64,000 nt of DNA from Thermobifida fusca NBRC 14071 = JCM 3263 (GCF_001592045.1 NZ_BCWB01000041.1:31064-95063); one strand, 5' to 3'; numbered from the stretch's first letter, positions 1-8,367 are shown. The notes: generated from the sequence alone by a model not told the origin. Translations and numbers: made by a program.

Positions 1-1
1 C

Positions 2-661
2 CACCTGCTCCGCCTGCTCAGCCGCCGCACCGCAGTCCCGCTGGAGCGGGCCCGCGTGCGCTCCACCCTGCCCCGCCGCCTCCTCGGCCTGGCAGCGGCA
101 CGGAAGATCCGCGCGGCGGCACGCACCGGACGGGTCACCGTGTTCACCATGCTCCCGCTGCCCGACCGTCTAGTCGACGAAGCCACCGCGGTCGGCATCC
201 GCATCATCACGCACGACTTCCCCTGGCTGCGGTCCCTGCCAGGCGGGACCCTGCCCGAGGAAAACCGCGTGGTGCTCGGCACGGCAATGGTCTGCGACGG
301 CCTCATCCACGCCGAGCCCTACCTGGCGTGGGTGACGCACCAAGCCGAGCAGGCACCGCTCCTCTACTACCCGCACCGGCGGGAAGACGACCGCACCCTG
401 GCAGTCCTGCGCGCCCACCCTCGCCTGCGGGTCGCCGACCAGGGCCTCCCCGCCGAACTGGCCTTGCGCGGACTAGCCGCCCGGCACGAAGTGGTGAGCC
501 TGCCGTCCACGGCCGTGACCTCGCTCCGCGTTCTGCTGGAACGGAACGGCACCACGGTCAGCGCGGTACCGATCCCGGAAACGTGGTGGACCGACCAGGC
601 CACCCCCAGTCTGCGAGCCCACTTGAGCACATTCGTCACACATCCGAAGGACCCGTCGTGA
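2..661 (+). CDS. polysialyltransferase-like protein, 5'-truncated by window edge
   Basis: The frame is open from the window edge, so the true start lies outside; a GTG at 56 is internal or alternative. About 219 residues of the C-terminal part are visible. The segment with SLPSTAVTSLRVLL and a preceding potential catalytic His (RHEVVSLPS) resembles the C-terminal donor-binding half of bacterial polysialyltransferases (PF07388), the same family as the complete gene at 2928-4256. The stop overlaps the GTG start of the next gene by 4 nt (GTGA), indicating translational coupling. It probably adds or transfers a CMP-activated nonulosonic acid to a surface polymer. The family call is from motif recall, not a search. 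Confidence 0.55.
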   Translation, partial: HLLRLLSRRTAVPLERARVRSTLPRRLLGLAAARKIRAAARTGRVTVFTMLPLPDRLVDEATAVGIRIITHDFPWLRSLPGGTLPEENRVVLGTAMVCDGLIHAEPYLAWVTHQAEQAPLLYYPHRREDDRTLAVLRAHPRLRVADQGLPAELALRGLAARHEVVSLPSTAVTSLRVLLERNGTTVSAVPIPETWWTDQATPSLRAHLSTFVTHPKDPS

Positions 662-1968
662 CCAACCGTGGACCCGTGCACGTCATGGCGATCGCCGACT
701 CCGACTCCTACCTGAAATGGGCGGCGTGCCTCGTCGACGCCCTTCCCCCTGACTGGTCCGGGGAACTCGCAGTGGCCCGCACCCCGATCGCCCCCTCCCC
801 CACCCAGATGCGGGGCGCGCTCGAAAGCACCCGCGCGAGCGCTGCGCTGCCGCCCGTGCTGTCCGCCACGGCGCTGCGCCGCGCCGTACGCCGCACCCGC
901 CCCGACGTGGTGGTGACCGCGTGCACCGGCCCCGTGGTCGACTTGCTCATCAACGACGTGCTCGCCGGGCTCACCCCGCGCCCGGTCTTCGTCTCCGGCC
1001 TGCCCGGGGTGTCTGTTCCAGCCACGGAGAAAGCGTGGCTATACCGCGCCCCCGTCGACTTGTTCATCGTGCACAGCCACCGGGAAGCAGCCGAGTTCCG
1101 GGAATTGGGCGAACAGCTGGGGGTGACCGGGGAAGTCGGGCTCGCCACCCTGCCGTTCCTCCCCCACAACCCTGCCCCGGCCCTCCCCGCACCGGCTGCT
1201 CCCAGGGAAGCGCCGCGCAACCGCGTCGTCTTCGCCACCCAGGCGAAAGTGCCCGTGGAACGGGAAGAACGTGAAGCGATCCTGCGTGCCCTCGCCGACC
1301 TTGCGGCCCGCCGCCCCGACCTGGAAGTCGTCGTCAAACTGCGGGCCCGCGCCCACGAACAGCAGACCCACCGGGAACGCCACCACTACGAAACCCTGTG
1401 GCAGAACCTGGTGGCGGCCGGGGAAGTGCCCGCCGACGCGGTCACGTTCGCGGACGGGTCGATGCGGGAACAGCTCGCGCACGCCGTCGGTTTCGTCACG
1501 GTCAGCTCCACGGCCGCGCTCGAAGCGATCGCCTACGACGTGCCGCTGCTGATCCTGTCGGACTTCGGCGTATCCGCAGAAATGATCAACCTGGTGTTCG
1601 AAGACAGCGGCACCCTCGGCACCCTGGAAGATCTGCGCACAGCCGAATTCCGGAAACCGGACCCGCAGTGGTGTGCGGCGAACTATTTCCACGACGCGGC
1701 CGACAACGACTGGGTGCCGCGGTTGAGCGCGCTCGTGGCACGCGCCCGCACGGAAGGGCTGCCAGTACGGCCCCCACTGCTCACCAGTCCCAAAGACGTG
1801 GCGCGGCGCCGCCGGGGACGGCTGCGCATGGAAGTGCCACCGGGTGCGCTGCGTACGATCGGCCGGTTCCGGAAACGCCTCAAACGAGTCCGCCGCCTGC
1901 TCACCCCCGCGAAGAAACCCGCGGCGCAACCGGTGCACCACGACCGGGCCGAACAGTCGTCCACCTAG
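658..1968 (+). CDS. DUF6716-type putative glycosyltransferase
   Basis: The GTG start at 658 overlaps the upstream stop (GTGA) and gives 436 aa; the open frame extends further upstream but only as an antisense-type shadow. The C-terminal half has a GT-B-like donor site: VTVSSTAALEAIAYDVPLLILSDFGV, reminiscent of the SST(A)-E-A region of polysialyl and CDP-glycerol transferases. No signal peptide or membrane segment is seen; the Arg/Lys-rich C-terminus (KRLKRVRRLL) may give peripheral membrane binding. Actinobacterial proteins of this type sit next to NeuA/NeuB and polysialyltransferase genes, as here, so a role in making a cell-wall nonulosonate polymer is likely. Acceptor and donor cannot be read from the sequence. 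Confidence 0.6.
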   Translation: MTNRGPVHVMAIADSDSYLKWAACLVDALPPDWSGELAVARTPIAPSPTQMRGALESTRASAALPPVLSATALRRAVRRTRPDVVVTACTGPVVDLLINDVLAGLTPRPVFVSGLPGVSVPATEKAWLYRAPVDLFIVHSHREAAEFRELGEQLGVTGEVGLATLPFLPHNPAPALPAPAAPREAPRNRVVFATQAKVPVEREEREAILRALADLAARRPDLEVVVKLRARAHEQQTHRERHHYETLWQNLVAAGEVPADAVTFADGSMREQLAHAVGFVTVSSTAALEAIAYDVPLLILSDFGVSAEMINLVFEDSGTLGTLEDLRTAEFRKPDPQWCAANYFHDAADNDWVPRLSALVARARTEGLPVRPPLLTSPKDVARRRRGRLRMEVPPGALRTIGRFRKRLKRVRRLLTPAKKPAAQPVHHDRAEQSST

Positions 1969-2141
1969 CGGACCCGTGGGCAGCCGCGGTTCCCCACCCA
2001 GCGCACTGGCGGTCCAGGGGGCGCCCGTTTTTCGGACAGGGAGTCCTCCCCCCACCGGGACAGCAGTAAATATCGGCTCCCGCGCAATGGGGTAGGACAT
2101 GGCCCGTCCCCCCAACAATTGGAGAACGGGAGTCCACCACG

Positions 2142-2900
2142 ATGATGGGCTTCAGCCATGCGACCACCGGAGTCCTGGTCGGAGTCGCTGTCGCTGCTCC
2201 GCTCGCTGCCGCCGCGGGCACCCCTCCCACCCCCATGGGCCTGCTGGCGTGGGCGTTACTCGGCGCGGGCTCGGCCTTAGTCCCCGACCTCGACCATCCC
2301 TCCTCGACCGCCACCCGCTCCCAAGGGTTCGTCACCGGCCTGCTGTCCCGGGGAATGCGCGCCCTGTCGCTCGCCGTCTACCGGCGCACCCGAACCCCAG
2401 CCGACCGCTCCGACGGGGAACACCGCCACCTAGGCCACACCCCCGTCTTCGCGGCCGCAGTCGGCGCAGTGATCGGCCTGCTCTGCCACCTGTCCTGGTG
2501 GGCGACCCTGGTCACCGCATGGTTCCTGGCTTTTCTCGGCCTCCGCGCGCTCCGCAAAGTCGCGTGGCGGGGACTGCGTACCGCGCTCGGCTCGTGGCCG
2601 GGCGCGGCCCTCGGCGCGCTCTGCGTGGCCGCACTGTTCCTGACCGCGTGGGACAACCACCCGCCCGGGTGGATCGTCGGCGCCGTCGTCGCCCTCGGCA
2701 TGATCGTCCACTCCCTAGGAGACGCGCTCACCTCCTCGGGAGTTCCCCTCGCCTGGCCGTTCACCGTCAACGGCCGCCGCTGGGCCATGCTCGGCGTGCC
2801 CCGGTGGATGCGGTTTCGTACCGGAACCTGGCCGGAATGGGTGGTGGGGGCCGTGTCCCTCACCGGATCGCTCGCCGTCGGCTACGCGCTCGTCGCCTAA
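2142..2900 (+). CDS. YdjM-type membrane-bound metal-dependent hydrolase
   Basis: 252 aa. The N-terminus MMGFSHATTGVLVG, followed by SALVPDLDHPSS and later HRHLGHTP, is the His/Asp pattern of the YdjM/DUF457 family of inner-membrane metal-dependent hydrolases. Several hydrophobic segments (about residues 8-30, 110-135, 150-175 and 225-250) fit a multi-pass protein. ATG codons occur at 2142 and 2145, with a GAACGGGAG purine stretch upstream. In enterobacteria the family is SOS-regulated, but I see no clear actinobacterial LexA box here. It converges with the polysialyltransferase gene and is not obviously part of that pathway. Confidence 0.75.
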   Translation: MMGFSHATTGVLVGVAVAAPLAAAAGTPPTPMGLLAWALLGAGSALVPDLDHPSSTATRSQGFVTGLLSRGMRALSLAVYRRTRTPADRSDGEHRHLGHTPVFAAAVGAVIGLLCHLSWWATLVTAWFLAFLGLRALRKVAWRGLRTALGSWPGAALGALCVAALFLTAWDNHPPGWIVGAVVALGMIVHSLGDALTSSGVPLAWPFTVNGRRWAMLGVPRWMRFRTGTWPEWVVGAVSLTGSLAVGYALVA

Positions 2901-2904
2901 CCGT

Positions 2905-2922
2905 GCTGCGGCCCGCGGCAGC
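2905..2922. terminator. weak hairpin between convergent genes
   Basis: GCTGC and GCAGC arms flank a short GC-rich loop in the 27-nt gap between two converging genes. There is no T tract, so it is only a candidate bidirectional terminator. Confidence 0.3.
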
Positions 2923-2927
2923 CCACG

Positions 2928-4256
2928 TCAGGACCGTCCCCGCAGGCGGCGCACCCGGGCAGCCAGCCAAGGCAGCGAGCGCGGCTTGGCGGGGGCAGCG
3001 CCGGGCAGCCGCAGCGCGGTGAGCCGCCGCTTCTTGAAATAGCGGCGCGTCACCTCGTCAAGCCCGCGGGACAGATACGCTACGGCCTCGTCCCGCAGAT
3101 GCGAGTACACGCTGTTCTGCATGCAGTAGCCCACCGCCACCAGCAGCGGCAGCAGCTCCTCCGCTACCCGGTCGGCGGTGATCCGCGGCGGGTGCACGGT
3201 ACCGTCCTCGGCCAGCCGCGGCATCGTGGCGTCGGCGAGCGTCACCGGAATCCGGTTGCTGTTCTGATACGGGGTGATCCGATCCAGCAGCAGTTCCGTG
3301 CCCACGGTCGCCACTGGCAGACCGTAGTAGCGGGACGCGGTACTCAACCCCGTAGAGAACACACCTACCACGAGAGCCGGGCGCAGCACCTCGTACCACA
3401 CTTCCACGGGCACCGGCTCGTCGAGCACCACCAGTTGCACCCCCTGCTGTTCAGCGGTGGCGTGCAACGTCCGGAACGTGCGCGCTGTGGTTGACGGGTG
3501 CGGTTTGAACAGCACTGTGCGGTGGCCTTGGGCAGCCACCCCGCGCAGCATGCGCGCGTGCAGCGCATCCTCCTCAGCCGCGGTAAGAAAGTTGAGCGCC
3601 GCAAGATACTGGCCGAGCAGGAGCGGCGCCCCCGCCCACGCCGTGCGTTCCCCCACCCCGTCCACAGCTTTCGCTACCTCGGCCACCACGGCACGAAACG
3701 CTTCACCGCTGATCGTGCGGCGCGCAACCCCGTACTCGCTGAGCAGCAGCGGCTCCACCCCGGGCACCAGGTCAAGGTAGAGGACCCGGTCGATACGGGT
3801 GGCGACCTCGCGCGGCGGCGACTCCCGGGTCGGGCCGTAGCTCATCAACCCGTCGGAGTACACGGTGATCGCGGCATCGTCGAACACGGAAGCGAACGCC
3901 CGCGCCGGCGGCACTTGAATGGACTCCACCACCAGGTGCAGCGGCTCGTCCTCCGCCAGATCCCAGTAATGGCGCAGCAGCCGGTTCAGAAGCGGCCGCT
4001 CCTGCTGTCGCGGCTGCCATGTGGACGGGTGGAACGGCCACAGCAGCTCGTTCCAGGACACCACCTCCCCGAAACGCGACCGCAGCACATCAAACCCGGG
4101 GGCGGCATCCAACGGCGGAACCACCTCGGGCACGAGCGCATTGTTCGACACCACGAGGATGCGCCGCTGGTCTGCCGCACCGAACTGGCCCGCGTCCAAC
4201 GCGGCAGCAAGCGACATCGCACCGAAAAACGTGCTGGCGACGAAAAGCTGCGCCAT
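2928..4256 (-). CDS. polysialyltransferase family glycosyltransferase
   Basis: 442 aa, full length for the PF07388 polysialyltransferase family. The N-terminus MAQLFVASTFFGAMSLAAAL begins the first Rossmann-like lobe. FKPHPSTTARTF matches the conserved HP motif, and VVGVFSTGLSTASRYYGLP matches the conserved S-S/T motif used for CMP-sialic acid binding and catalysis. No signal peptide is present, consistent with action at the cytoplasmic face. It lies 4 nt downstream of the GT2 gene and in the same direction as neuB and neuA. A related actinomycete gene is known for cell-wall poly-Kdn (teichulosonic acid). The polymer here could be Kdn, Neu5Ac or another nonulosonate. Confidence 0.8.
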   Translation of the reverse strand: MAQLFVASTFFGAMSLAAALDAGQFGAADQRRILVVSNNALVPEVVPPLDAAPGFDVLRSRFGEVVSWNELLWPFHPSTWQPRQQERPLLNRLLRHYWDLAEDEPLHLVVESIQVPPARAFASVFDDAAITVYSDGLMSYGPTRESPPREVATRIDRVLYLDLVPGVEPLLLSEYGVARRTISGEAFRAVVAEVAKAVDGVGERTAWAGAPLLLGQYLAALNFLTAAEEDALHARMLRGVAAQGHRTVLFKPHPSTTARTFRTLHATAEQQGVQLVVLDEPVPVEVWYEVLRPALVVGVFSTGLSTASRYYGLPVATVGTELLLDRITPYQNSNRIPVTLADATMPRLAEDGTVHPPRITADRVAEELLPLLVAVGYCMQNSVYSHLRDEAVAYLSRGLDEVTRRYFKKRRLTALRLPGAAPAKPRSLPWLAARVRRLRGRS

Positions 4257-4260
4257 CAGG

Positions 4261-5223
4261 TCAGGCCACCACCGTTTCCAGGTCGACCAGTTCCGCGAGA
4301 AGCTGTTCGCGTTCCGCCCCCAAAGCGGGCAGCACCCGGGCGAGAAGACGCGGCGGCATAGCGCTCAGCGCCGCAGCAGCCCGCGACCGCAGTTGTCGCC
4401 GCACCCGCGGAGCCAACCGGTCCTCCCGGTCAAGGTGGAAGGCAATCAACGCACAGTAGGTGCGGATGAGCTTAGGAAGATAGCGTTCCCCGTCAGGCAG
4501 GGACTCCAGTTCCGCGCGGATCCGGTCGTGGGCGTCGAAGAACTGCAACTGCCGCTCGTCCCCTGCCTGAGTCAGCGACTGGGGGACCTCCCGCCGGTAG
4601 AACACCCCGACCAGGGGGACAGCCGCAAACGTGTCGGCGTGCAAGTGCAGCCGCCACGTCCACAACCGGTCTTCAGCGGTGTGCAAGTCCTCGTCGAAGG
4701 AGAGCAGGCCCTGCTCGTACAAGCGCCGGTCGTAGACACCGGACCACACGTTGGGATAGTCGACCATGGTGGTCGCATGCTCCGGGGGGATACCGGAGCG
4801 TGCGGGAAGCGCCACCCCACGCCGCCCTTCAGGGACCCGCGCCCTGCTGCGGGCCTTCCCCGTGACTTTGACATGGTCGGTTTTGATGAAGTCGACCCCC
4901 AGGTCCGCGATCGCCTCGACCGCGTCCGCCAAATATCCGGGAGCCAGCCAGTCGTCGCCGTCGAGAAAAGCGACATACTGGCCCTGCGCCACCGCCAGTC
5001 CCCGGTTGCGGGCCGCGGACGGCCCCAGCGACCGCTCGGAACGGAGCAGGGTCAGCCCCGGCACCCCCGAATCTTCCACCACCTCAGGGGTGGCGTCGGA
5101 AGAAGCGTCGTCCACAACGATGAACTCGAAGTCAGGCCGTGCGTTGCGCCGCAGGCTTTCCAGCGTGTCCGCGATCAACGGTGCAACGTCACGCACCGGA
5201 ATGATGACCGACAGAGTGGTCAC
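4261..5223 (-). CDS. family 2 glycosyltransferase
   Basis: 320 aa from a GTG start. The GT-A fold is clear: LSVIIPVRDVAPLIADTLESL at the N-terminus, FEFIVVDDASSDAT (nucleotide-binding Asp), and AFLDGDDWL as the DxD metal site near residue 90. An acceptor-side helical C-terminal half follows. There are no membrane spans. It is separated from neuB by a hairpin at 5256-5283 and from the polysialyltransferase by only 4 nt, so it is probably co-transcribed with the latter. It likely builds the linkage sugar or backbone for the nonulosonate polymer. The sugar donor is unknown. Confidence 0.85.
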   Translation of the reverse strand: MTTLSVIIPVRDVAPLIADTLESLRRNARPDFEFIVVDDASSDATPEVVEDSGVPGLTLLRSERSLGPSAARNRGLAVAQGQYVAFLDGDDWLAPGYLADAVEAIADLGVDFIKTDHVKVTGKARSRARVPEGRRGVALPARSGIPPEHATTMVDYPNVWSGVYDRRLYEQGLLSFDEDLHTAEDRLWTWRLHLHADTFAAVPLVGVFYRREVPQSLTQAGDERQLQFFDAHDRIRAELESLPDGERYLPKLIRTYCALIAFHLDREDRLAPRVRRQLRSRAAAALSAMPPRLLARVLPALGAEREQLLAELVDLETVVA

Positions 5224-5255
5224 TCACGAGCCCCCAGCAGAAACGAAAACGGGAA

Positions 5256-5283
5256 TGTTCGGGAGGCCGCAGCCTCCCGAACA
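5256..5283 (-). terminator. hairpin after neuB
   Basis: A perfect 12-bp stem (TGTTCGGGAGGC and its complement) around a 4-nt loop lies just past the neuB stop. On the minus strand a moderately T-rich run follows. It probably terminates or attenuates neuA-neuB transcription before the GT2 gene. Confidence 0.6.
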
Positions 5284-5301
5284 CGACAGCACCGTGCCGG
5301 C

Positions 5302-6213
5302 TCACGCGGTGGTGCGGCGCAGCCGTTTCCGGGGCTCCTCCTCCCCCGGGAAGACGCGCTTCACACCGTCGCCGAGCGCCTGCTCAATCACCCGGATGTC
5401 CCGGACCAGGTGCTGCAGCCCCGCGGGCTCCAGCGAGGCGGCGTGGTCCGACCCCCACATGGTGCGGTCTAACGTGATGTGCCGTTCCACCGCCACCGCG
5501 CCCAACGTGACCGCGGCCAACGAAATCTGCAGGCCACGCTCGTGCCCCGAATAGCCGACCGGCACCCCGTAGCGCTCCCGCAGCGTGATGATCGTCCGCA
5601 GGTTCGCCTCCTCCGGCGGCATCGGATAGGTGGAGGTGGAGTGCATGAGGATCAGCTTGCTGCGGTCGAAGATCTCCACCGCCGCGTCGATCTCCTCAAT
5701 CGTCGACATGCCCGTCGACAGGATGATCGGCTTTCCAGTTGCGGCCAGCGCCCGCAGCAGTTCGTGGTCGGTGATCGACGCGGAAGCCACCTTGTGGGCG
5801 ACCACGTCGAACGACTCCAGGAACTCCACCGACGGCACATCCCACGGGGACGCGAACCACTGGAGACCGTTCTCCTCGCAGATCTTCGCGATCTCGGTGT
5901 ACTCGTCCCGGCCGAACTCCACCCGGTGCTTGTACTCCAGGTAGGTCATCTCGCCCCACGGGGTCTGCCGTATCTTGTCCCGCTGTTCCTTGGGGACACA
6001 GATCTCAGGTGTCCGCTTCTGGAACTTGACAGCGTGACATCCGGCTTCCGCCGCGACCTCGATCAACTGGCGCGCAATGTCCACGTCGCCGTTGTGGTTG
6101 ATTCCGATCTCGCCGATGACGTAGGTGGGCTGGCCGGGTCCGACCAGAATGTCACCGATCGCTACGGGAGCCGGAACAGACACGCTGAGGTCGGTCGTTG
6201 CGTTCTGGGTCAT
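5302..6213 (-). CDS. neuB: NeuB-family nonulosonate synthase without SAF domain
   Basis: 303 aa. NeuB enzymes condense phosphoenolpyruvate with ManNAc, mannose-6-phosphate or a related sugar to give a nonulosonic acid. Seen here: the TIM-barrel start YVIGEIGINHNGD, CHAVKFQKR, ASITDHELL, ILSTGMST and VGYSGHERG. The protein stops about 25 residues after the barrel (GEEEPRKRLRRTTA), so the C-terminal antifreeze-like SAF domain (about 60 residues, normally bringing NeuB to 340-360 aa) is absent. The reading frame ends cleanly and a terminator hairpin follows, so this looks genuine rather than a sequencing break. It lies 6 nt downstream of the NeuA-HAD gene. Confidence 0.88.
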   Translation of the reverse strand: MTQNATTDLSVSVPAPVAIGDILVGPGQPTYVIGEIGINHNGDVDIARQLIEVAAEAGCHAVKFQKRTPEICVPKEQRDKIRQTPWGEMTYLEYKHRVEFGRDEYTEIAKICEENGLQWFASPWDVPSVEFLESFDVVAHKVASASITDHELLRALAATGKPIILSTGMSTIEEIDAAVEIFDRSKLILMHSTSTYPMPPEEANLRTIITLRERYGVPVGYSGHERGLQISLAAVTLGAVAVERHITLDRTMWGSDHAASLEPAGLQHLVRDIRVIEQALGDGVKRVFPGEEEPRKRLRRTTA

Positions 6214-6219
6214 GGCTAC

Positions 6220-7410
6220 CTATCCTTTGCGTGCCGCGAGGACGCGTTCACAGATCTCGCGGACCGCCCCGGAGCCTCCGGGACGGGTCAGAACAAGCCG
6301 GGCCGCGGCGAGGACATCCGGATGGGAGTCCGGGACCGCGATCGGCCATCCGACCTCGGCCAGGCAACCGAGGTCATTCACGTCGTTTCCGACGTAGGCG
6401 ACGCGGGCTGGGTCGAGCCCTTCGTCGGCCATCCACTGGAGCAGGGCTGTGCGCTTGTCGCTCAGCCCGTGCATCACAGGGACACCTAGTTTTCGTGCAC
6501 GCGCCCGCACCACCGAGTTGACCTCGGTGGAGAGAATGCACACGCGGATACCTGCCTTAAGGAGCAGGCTCACCCCCATACCGTCACCGCGGTTCACCAC
6601 CACCGTTTCACGTCCGTCCTGGTCCACGTAGACGCGGTCGTCGGTGTGCACACCGTCGAAATCGGTGACCACGGCGTCGACGTCCAACGGTTCTTCCCGG
6701 TCCAGTGCACGGGCGACCGCGCAGGCCAGGTCCAGTTCCTCGACCGAGTCCACTTCCACCGCGTGGGCGGGGTTGACCTGCTGCACGGCGATACGGCCGA
6801 AGAACCGGTGCTGGTGCTCGCGGAAACCGGAGACACGCAGCACGTAGAACGCTCCGGTCTCCCGGTAATGCGGGGCGCGGTCCTGGCGGCGCGGCCGGTA
6901 CGTGTGGTCATGGTTGACCCCGCGTGCCCCATCGGGGGTGATGTGCCACAGGAACTCGTAGGTTTCCACGGCGGAGAACACCGAGTCGGCCAGGTCGTCG
7001 CGGACCTGCCGCACCGCGTCGTCCAGGTCAGCGGGGTCGATGAACGGGCTGGTGCACTGGACGAAGACCAGGATCTGCGGGTTGATGCCGTCTTCCGTGA
7101 GCCGGTCGAGGGCGTGCAGCAGCACCGACTCGGAGGACGCGGTGTCCGCGCCCAGGTCGGCAGGGCGTTCCACCACGGTGGCCCCGGCGTCGCGGGCGAC
7201 TGCGGCGATGCCGTCATGGTCGGTGGAGACAACCACCATGTCGACGAGGTCGGCGCGGCGGCAAGCGTCCACTGCGCGCGCCACCAGAGGGCGGCCGCCT
7301 ACTCTGGCGAGGTTCTTCAGGGGGACCCCCTTGGATCCTCCTCGTGCGGGTATGACGGCGACAACGCTCACAGGCTGGGCTCCAGGATCGGGAAGAGAAG
7401 AAGAGGACAC
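6220..7410 (-). CDS. neuA: CMP-nonulosonate synthetase fused to HAD phosphatase
   Basis: 396 aa from GTG at 7410 with a GGGGG element upstream. Residues about 14-235 are the cytidylyltransferase: AVIPARGGSKGVPLKNL is the CTP-binding signature, with QCTSPF and ETGAFYV further on. Residues about 245-395 are a KdsC-like HAD phosphatase with D250 and D252 in DFDGVHTDD, STEVNSVVRARA (motif II region), and KRTALLQW with GNDVNDL for motifs III and IV. The fusion would couple dephosphorylation of a 9-phosphate intermediate to CMP activation. Animal CMP-sialic acid synthetases and some bacterial Kdn enzymes show the same layout. It heads the minus-strand operon with neuB. Confidence 0.88.
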   Translation of the reverse strand: MSSSSLPDPGAQPVSVVAVIPARGGSKGVPLKNLARVGGRPLVARAVDACRRADLVDMVVVSTDHDGIAAVARDAGATVVERPADLGADTASSESVLLHALDRLTEDGINPQILVFVQCTSPFIDPADLDDAVRQVRDDLADSVFSAVETYEFLWHITPDGARGVNHDHTYRPRRQDRAPHYRETGAFYVLRVSGFREHQHRFFGRIAVQQVNPAHAVEVDSVEELDLACAVARALDREEPLDVDAVVTDFDGVHTDDRVYVDQDGRETVVVNRGDGMGVSLLLKAGIRVCILSTEVNSVVRARARKLGVPVMHGLSDKRTALLQWMADEGLDPARVAYVGNDVNDLGCLAEVGWPIAVPDSHPDVLAAARLVLTRPGGSGAVREICERVLAARKG

Positions 7411-8269
7411 ACAACCCCCGCATCCGGTCCCGAAAACCGGTCAGGGGCCATCGACAGTAATGGGACTTCCCTACACCTGGGTGAACAGCAACCCCGCAAA
7501 CAGTGAATATGACTTTGTGATCCGGCACAGGGTGCGTATCAGGATCTTTCACAGCAAAAACGGGCATTGCGGAAGACGGTGGTGCTGCTTCCCCTGCCAG
7601 CACGGCGGTTCCGATCGTTCACCTGCTGTTCATAGCGGACACTCCGGGAAGTCGACCTACTGCACGGAGTAAGAAACAGGAGCGGAGATCCCCAAGTCCG
7701 GCGTGTCACGCTTCCCTCTGCGCGCAGGTCTATGGCAAGGCACGGCCGGGTTCGGCAGACGGTGTGTGGCGAGCGTGGGACATCCCGCGGTGGAGCTGGA
7801 CTGGGAGGACGAGAGGGAAACCGTGCTGGAGAAGGCCCCGACTGGTCTTGCCACGCATCAGCCGAGACTCGAGCAGGGTTCCCCGCCCTGGGCTCGCGGT
7901 GGCTTCCGCCGTGCCGCCTGTGCTGGGTGAACGCTCACGCAGGCATCACCACCATCGCCAGGACAACCCGCGCCGACTGCGACAGTCCTCCTTTTCACAA
8001 GGAAAGGAAGTTCACCCTCGGCGAGCAGCAAAGTCTTAGCGGCCCATCCGGGCAGGGCGCATGCCGCGCAAGCGTTCCACGGGATCCCGGCGGTCTCTGC
8101 GATAGACAGGGAGCACGGCGTCTACCTCTCCCCCAGTTGCCCATCACGTTCGCGCTTCAACGTGGGCGGCCTCTCGAGAGCCGTTGACACTTCTTCACCC
8201 CAGGAGATCGCCAACCACTTGGGAATGAAGGAAGGGGCAAGGCATCGGTCCGGCGCCGCCTGTACTTCA
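7411..8269. other. gene-poor region upstream of neuA
   Basis: About 860 nt with no recognisable gene. It should contain the neuA promoter on the minus strand; no confident -35/-10 pair is seen. A plus-strand frame is open from about 7931 to 8548. Its segment near 8063-8160 reads as AAQAFHGIPAVSAIDREHGV, which looks protein-like, but I recognise no family and no good start precedes it. It may be a decayed gene. Confidence 0.4.
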
Positions 8270-8271
8270 GG

Positions 8272-8367
8272 GTTGCTGCCCCTCTTAGGGGCGATAAGGA
8301 AACGTGCACACCTGGCAGCGCGGCCAGAGCGGCGGGTTGCTGCCCCTCTTAGGGGCGATAAGGAACC
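8272..8367. CRISPR. two-repeat CRISPR-like unit
   Basis: Two 32-nt direct repeats at 8272-8303 and 8336-8367 flank a 32-nt unique spacer (8304-8335). They are identical except near the end: the first ends GGAAAC, the second GGAACC. Each contains an internal hairpin GCCCC-TCTTA-GGGGC. The GTTGC start, central palindrome, GAAAC end and equal repeat/spacer lengths fit a minimal CRISPR array with a degenerate terminal repeat. No cas gene or further repeat lies nearby, so it may be an orphan remnant. A duplicated regulatory hairpin is the alternative. Confidence 0.45.

Noticed and set aside
5224..5301. Possible frameshifted SAF domain after neuB
   Set aside because: The 78-nt gap to the GT2 gene is occupied by a terminator hairpin and is too short for a 60-residue domain.
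3498..5472. Long plus-strand frames opposite the polysialyltransferase and GT2 genes
   Set aside because: Arg/Pro/His-rich shadow sequences; the minus-strand genes carry clear family motifs.
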